23,429 bases of DNA from Nymphaea colorata (taxonomy: Eukaryota > Streptophyta > Magnoliopsida > Nymphaeales > Nymphaeaceae): the NCBI RefSeq assembly GCF_008831285.2, contig NW_022204606.1, positions 1 through 23,429 on the forward strand, in the 5' to 3' direction. The notes under the pieces are model-generated. The model was not told where the DNA came from, did not search any database, and saw nothing but the letters and a program-made list of their open reading frames with translations. Shown here in pieces: positions 20,156 to 23,429 of the stretch. Position numbers and translations under genes: made by a program. Position 1 is the stretch's first letter, and each line of letters starts with the position of its first letter.

Positions 20156-23100
20156 GCTTTGATACCAGAAGTTTGTTTGCAATACATATATAATAAATGA
20201 TTTAAATGAATGAAATCACATGTTGATGTGGATACAAACGCGTGTAGTTAGTCCGATGAGTTGAATTTATTGTTACAACTATAGTGCACGATCTAAAGGA
20301 TTGAAATCACAAGTTCGTATCAATACAAGTGCGATTTAAGTGATTCAAATGATCACACATACTTAATTGAATGTGCTTAACTTGTTGTTACATACATATT
20401 GCTAGATTAAGTGAGTTCAAATCACAAGTTTGTGTGAAAATAAATGAGATTTGAGTGATTCATTTGGTGTGTTATAATTAACCTAATGTGTTTCACTCGT
20501 TATGACATCTATGATCAACGATTTAAACGATAAAAACCCACAAGTTTATATGGATGTAAAGGAGACCTATGAATTAGTTTAGCTTGATCCCTTGTAGTTT
20601 GTACGCACACTAAATCACTCGTCTCAATACGAGTGAGATTTAAGTTATTCATTTGATCACGCATACTTAATTGAATGTGCTTAACTTGTTGTTACGTCTA
20701 TATTAAATGATTTAGTATATTGAAATCATAGGTTTGTATGGAAATGAATGAGATTTGAGTGATTCATTTGGTGTCTTGTAGGTAACCTAATATGTTTCAC
20801 TTGTTATTACATATATTTGATCACATATATTTAATTGAGAGATTAAATGATTCATTTTCACTTATTATTACATATATTTGATCAATATATTTAATTGAGT
20901 GTGCGTAGCCATTTGTTACATACGTATAGAATGACTTACAGGCTTGAAATAAGAAGTTCGTTTGGAAAAGAATGAGTGTCAGGTCATTAAGTTGGTCTTT
21001 TACAGTTAATCTAGTGTATTTCACTTGTTATTACATTATAATGAATGATTTAAATGATTGAAATTGCAAGTTCATATGAATACAAATGGGATCTATGCAT
21101 TACTTTGAATGCGTGTAATTAGTCCGATGAGTTGAATTTGTTGTTACATCTATAGTGAACGATCTAAAGGATTGAAATCACACGTTCGTACCAATACAAG
21201 TGAGATTTAAATGATTCATATGATCATGTATGATTAATTGAATGTGTTTAACTTGTTGTTATATCTATATTAAATGATTTAGTAGATCGAAATCACAAGT
21301 TTGTATGAAAATGAATGAGATTCGAGTGATTCATTTGGTGTCTTATGGTTTACCTAATGTGTTTCACTAGTTGTTACATTTATAATGACTCTTATACGGA
21401 TGTCCTTAACAAGTGATTCATTTAGTGTCATATAGTTAACCTAATGTGTTTCACTTGTAATTTAATTGAATGTGCTTAACAAGTGAATTAGGTTAGCAAT
21501 AGGGCACCAAATGAATCACTCAAATCTCATTCATTTTCATGCAAGCCTGTGATTTCAATCTACTAAATCATTTAACATGGATATAACAATAAGTCAAGTA
21601 CATTCAATAAAGTATGCGTGATCATATGAATCACTTAAATCTGACTCGTATTTGTACTACTATAGTGCACGATCTAAAGGATTACAATTACAAGTTCGTA
21701 TCAATACAAGTGCGATTTAAGTGATTCAAATGATCACACATACTTAATTGAATGTGCTTAACTTATTGTTACATCCATGTTGCTTGATTAAGTGAACTGA
21801 AATCACAAGTTTGTATGAAAGTGAATGTAATTCGAGTGATTGATTTGGTGTCTTATAGTTAATCTAACGTGTTTCACATGTTATTACATCCATGATCAAT
21901 GATTTAAATAATTAAAACTCACAAGTTTGTATGTATATAACGGAGACCTATGCATTAGTTTGATCCTTTCTCGTATTGGTACGATAAGTTAAACATGTTG
22001 TTACATCTATAGTGACTAATGCATAAGTTCACATCAATACGAGTGGGATTTAAGTAATTCAATTGATCACACATATTTAATTGAATGTACTTAACTTGTT
22101 GTTACGTTTATATTAAATGATTTAGTAAATTCAAATCATAGGTTTATATGAAAATGAATGAGATTCGAGTGATTCATTTGGTGTCTTACAGGTAACTTAA
22201 TGTGTTTCACTTGTTATTACATACATTTGATCACTTATGTTTAATCGAGAGATTATGTGATAAATTTTTACTTGTTCTTACATACATTTGATAACTTATA
22301 TTTAATTGAATGTGCGTAACCATTTGTTACATACGTATAGAATGACTTAGTTACTTGAAAAAAGAAGTCCGTTTGGAAATTATGATAGTCAAGTCACTAT
22401 ATTGGTCCCTTATAGTTAATCTAATGTATTTCACTTGTTATTACATCTATAATGAATGGTTTAAATGGTTGAAATCACAAGTTTATATGGATACAAATGG
22501 TTGAAGTCACTATATTTGTACACGTGTAGTTAGTCCGATGAGTTGAATTTGTTGTTACATCTATAGGGAACGTTCTAAAAGATTGAAATCACATGTTCGT
22601 ACGAATACAAGTGAGATTTAAGTGATTCATATAATCATGCATACTTAAGTGAATGTGTTTAACTTGTTGTTACGTCTATAATAAATGATTTAGTAGATTG
22701 AAATCACAAGTTTGTGCGAAAATGAATGAGATTCGAGTGATTCATTTTGTGTCTTGTAGTTAACCTATTGTGTTTCACTATTTATTACATCTTTGATCAA
22801 TTATTTAAATGATTAAAACTTACAAGTTTGTATGGATATAAAGGAGACCTATGCATTAGTTTGATCCATTGTAGTTAGTTCAATAAGTTGAACTAGTTCT
22901 TACTTCTATGGTGATCGATGTAAGGAATTGAAATCACAAGTTCGTATCAATACGAGTGGGATTTAAGTGATTCATTTTATCACACATACGTAATTGAATG
23001 TGCTTAATTTGTTGTTACTTCTATATTAAATGATTTAGTAATTAAAATCATAGGTTTGTATGAAAATGAATGATATTGGAGGATTCATTTGGTGTCTTGT

Positions 23101-23263
23101 AAGTAACCTAATGTGTTTCACTTGTTATTACATATATTTGATCACTTATATTTAATTGAGAGATTAAGTGATTCATTTTCACTTGTTATTACATATAATT
23201 GATCACTTGTATTTAATTGAATGTGGGTGACCATTTCTTACTTACGTATAGAATGACCTAGTG
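20156..23263 (+). repeat. HOR copy 7, 3108 bp, diverged
   Basis: All four cassettes are present in order, with the inverted segment at 21479-21659. Most of the 48-bp shortfall is a clean 45-bp deletion at 20602/20603 in c1 that removes the end of C and the first part of the small inverted filler. It has many point differences from copies 1-5, often shared with copy 6c. Confidence 0.9.
21479..21659 (-). repeat. Inverted 181-bp satellite segment, copy 7
   Basis: Full length, right-hand variant ttagcaata. The right boundary is altered (tttgtacta instead of ttggtacga). Confidence 0.92.
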
Positions 23264-23429
23264 GCTTTGATACCATAAGTTCGTTTGGAATACATATATA
23301 ATAAATGATTTAAATGATTGAATCACAAGTTCATGTGGATACAAACGCGTGTAGGTAGTCCGATGAGTTGAATTTATTGTTACAACTATAGTGCACGATC
23401 TAAAGGTTTGAAATCACAAGTTCGTATCA
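23264..23429 (+). repeat. HOR copy 8, partial (short D, short E, start of c1)
   Basis: Short D and E and the first bases of the c1 A monomer are visible before the window stops in mid-monomer. The array therefore continues to the right. Confidence 0.88.

Larger units (their letters stand above)
1..23429. repeat. Satellite DNA array, ~115-bp monomer, ~3.16-kb higher-order repeat
   Basis: The full window consists of head-to-tail monomers of about 115 bp. A new unit typically opens with gattgaaatcacaag and closes with a tail such as gatttagta, gatttaaat or gatctaaag. Five diverged monomer types recur in the fixed order A-B-C-A-BA'-D-E, and four versions of that cassette recur every 3.1-3.16 kb. 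The D-type landmark gctttgatacc starts at 908, 3705, 6861, 8554, 11650, 14794, 20156 and 23264, giving spacings of 2797, 3156, 1693, 3096, 3144, 5362 and 3108 bp. No coding region, RNA gene, telomere motif or transposon end was seen. A centromeric or pericentromeric role is a reasonable inference for a homogenised HOR satellite, but nothing in the sequence proves it. I do not recognise the family by name. Confidence 0.97.

Noticed and set aside
1-23429. Regularly spaced repeats resembling a CRISPR array.
   Set aside because: Units are about 115 bp, adjacent without unique spacers, diverged into types and arranged in a higher-order pattern. There are no cas genes.
1-23429. Telomere-type repeats, tRNA or rRNA genes, and retrotransposon LTR or coding remnants.
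   Set aside because: Reading both strands showed no TTAGGG- or TTTAGGG-type runs, no cloverleaf or rRNA landmarks, and no protein motifs. All sequence is assignable to the satellite monomers.

Overview
The whole window is a single AT-rich satellite DNA array. I see no gene, RNA gene or recognisable transposon. Every stretch longer than about 300 bases is made of one repeat family in direct or, locally, inverted orientation. This points to eukaryotic nuclear heterochromatin (centromeric, pericentromeric or another satellite block). A plant or invertebrate host would fit, but the sequence does not identify the organism. The window starts and ends in mid-repeat.

The organisation has three levels. 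(1) The basal unit is a monomer of about 115 bp that exists as diverged types, named here A, B, C, D and E. My hand alignment of A and B gives about 76% identity. (2) Monomers are ordered into an 8-mer cassette, A-B-C-A-(BA')-D-E, of about 900-917 bp, where BA' is a roughly 225-bp fused pair. (3) Four cassette versions (c1 917 bp, c2 511 bp, c3 900 bp, c4 828 bp) make a higher-order repeat (HOR) of 3156 bp, seen intact at 3705-6860. Cassette c2 is cut short and carries a 181-bp segment of the same satellite in reverse orientation, which creates a hairpin with arms of 47 and 42 bp. Cassette c1 carries a second, small inverted filler with an 8-bp stem hairpin.

Layout by HOR copy: partial copy 0 (1-907); copy 1 (908-3704, three monomers missing); copy 2 (3705-6860, full reference); copy 3 (6861-8553, c2 and c3 missing); copy 4 (8554-11649, one dropout); copy 5 (11650-14793); a rearranged, expanded copy 6 in three pieces (14794-16299, 16300-18212, 18213-20155); copy 7 (20156-23263); partial copy 8 (23264-23429). 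Copies 1, 2, 4 and 5 are almost identical. From about 15 kb rightwards copies share private variants, carry more substitutions and show deletions and junctions, as expected towards an array edge or a subfamily boundary.

Some irregularities look like assembly effects. At 3361-3600 and 7490-8250 bases are missing mainly where two cassette versions differ, as if two paralogous units had been merged into one consensus and the disagreeing columns dropped. The most interesting biology is the nested HOR with fixed inverted segments, and the unequal-exchange history recorded in copy 6.
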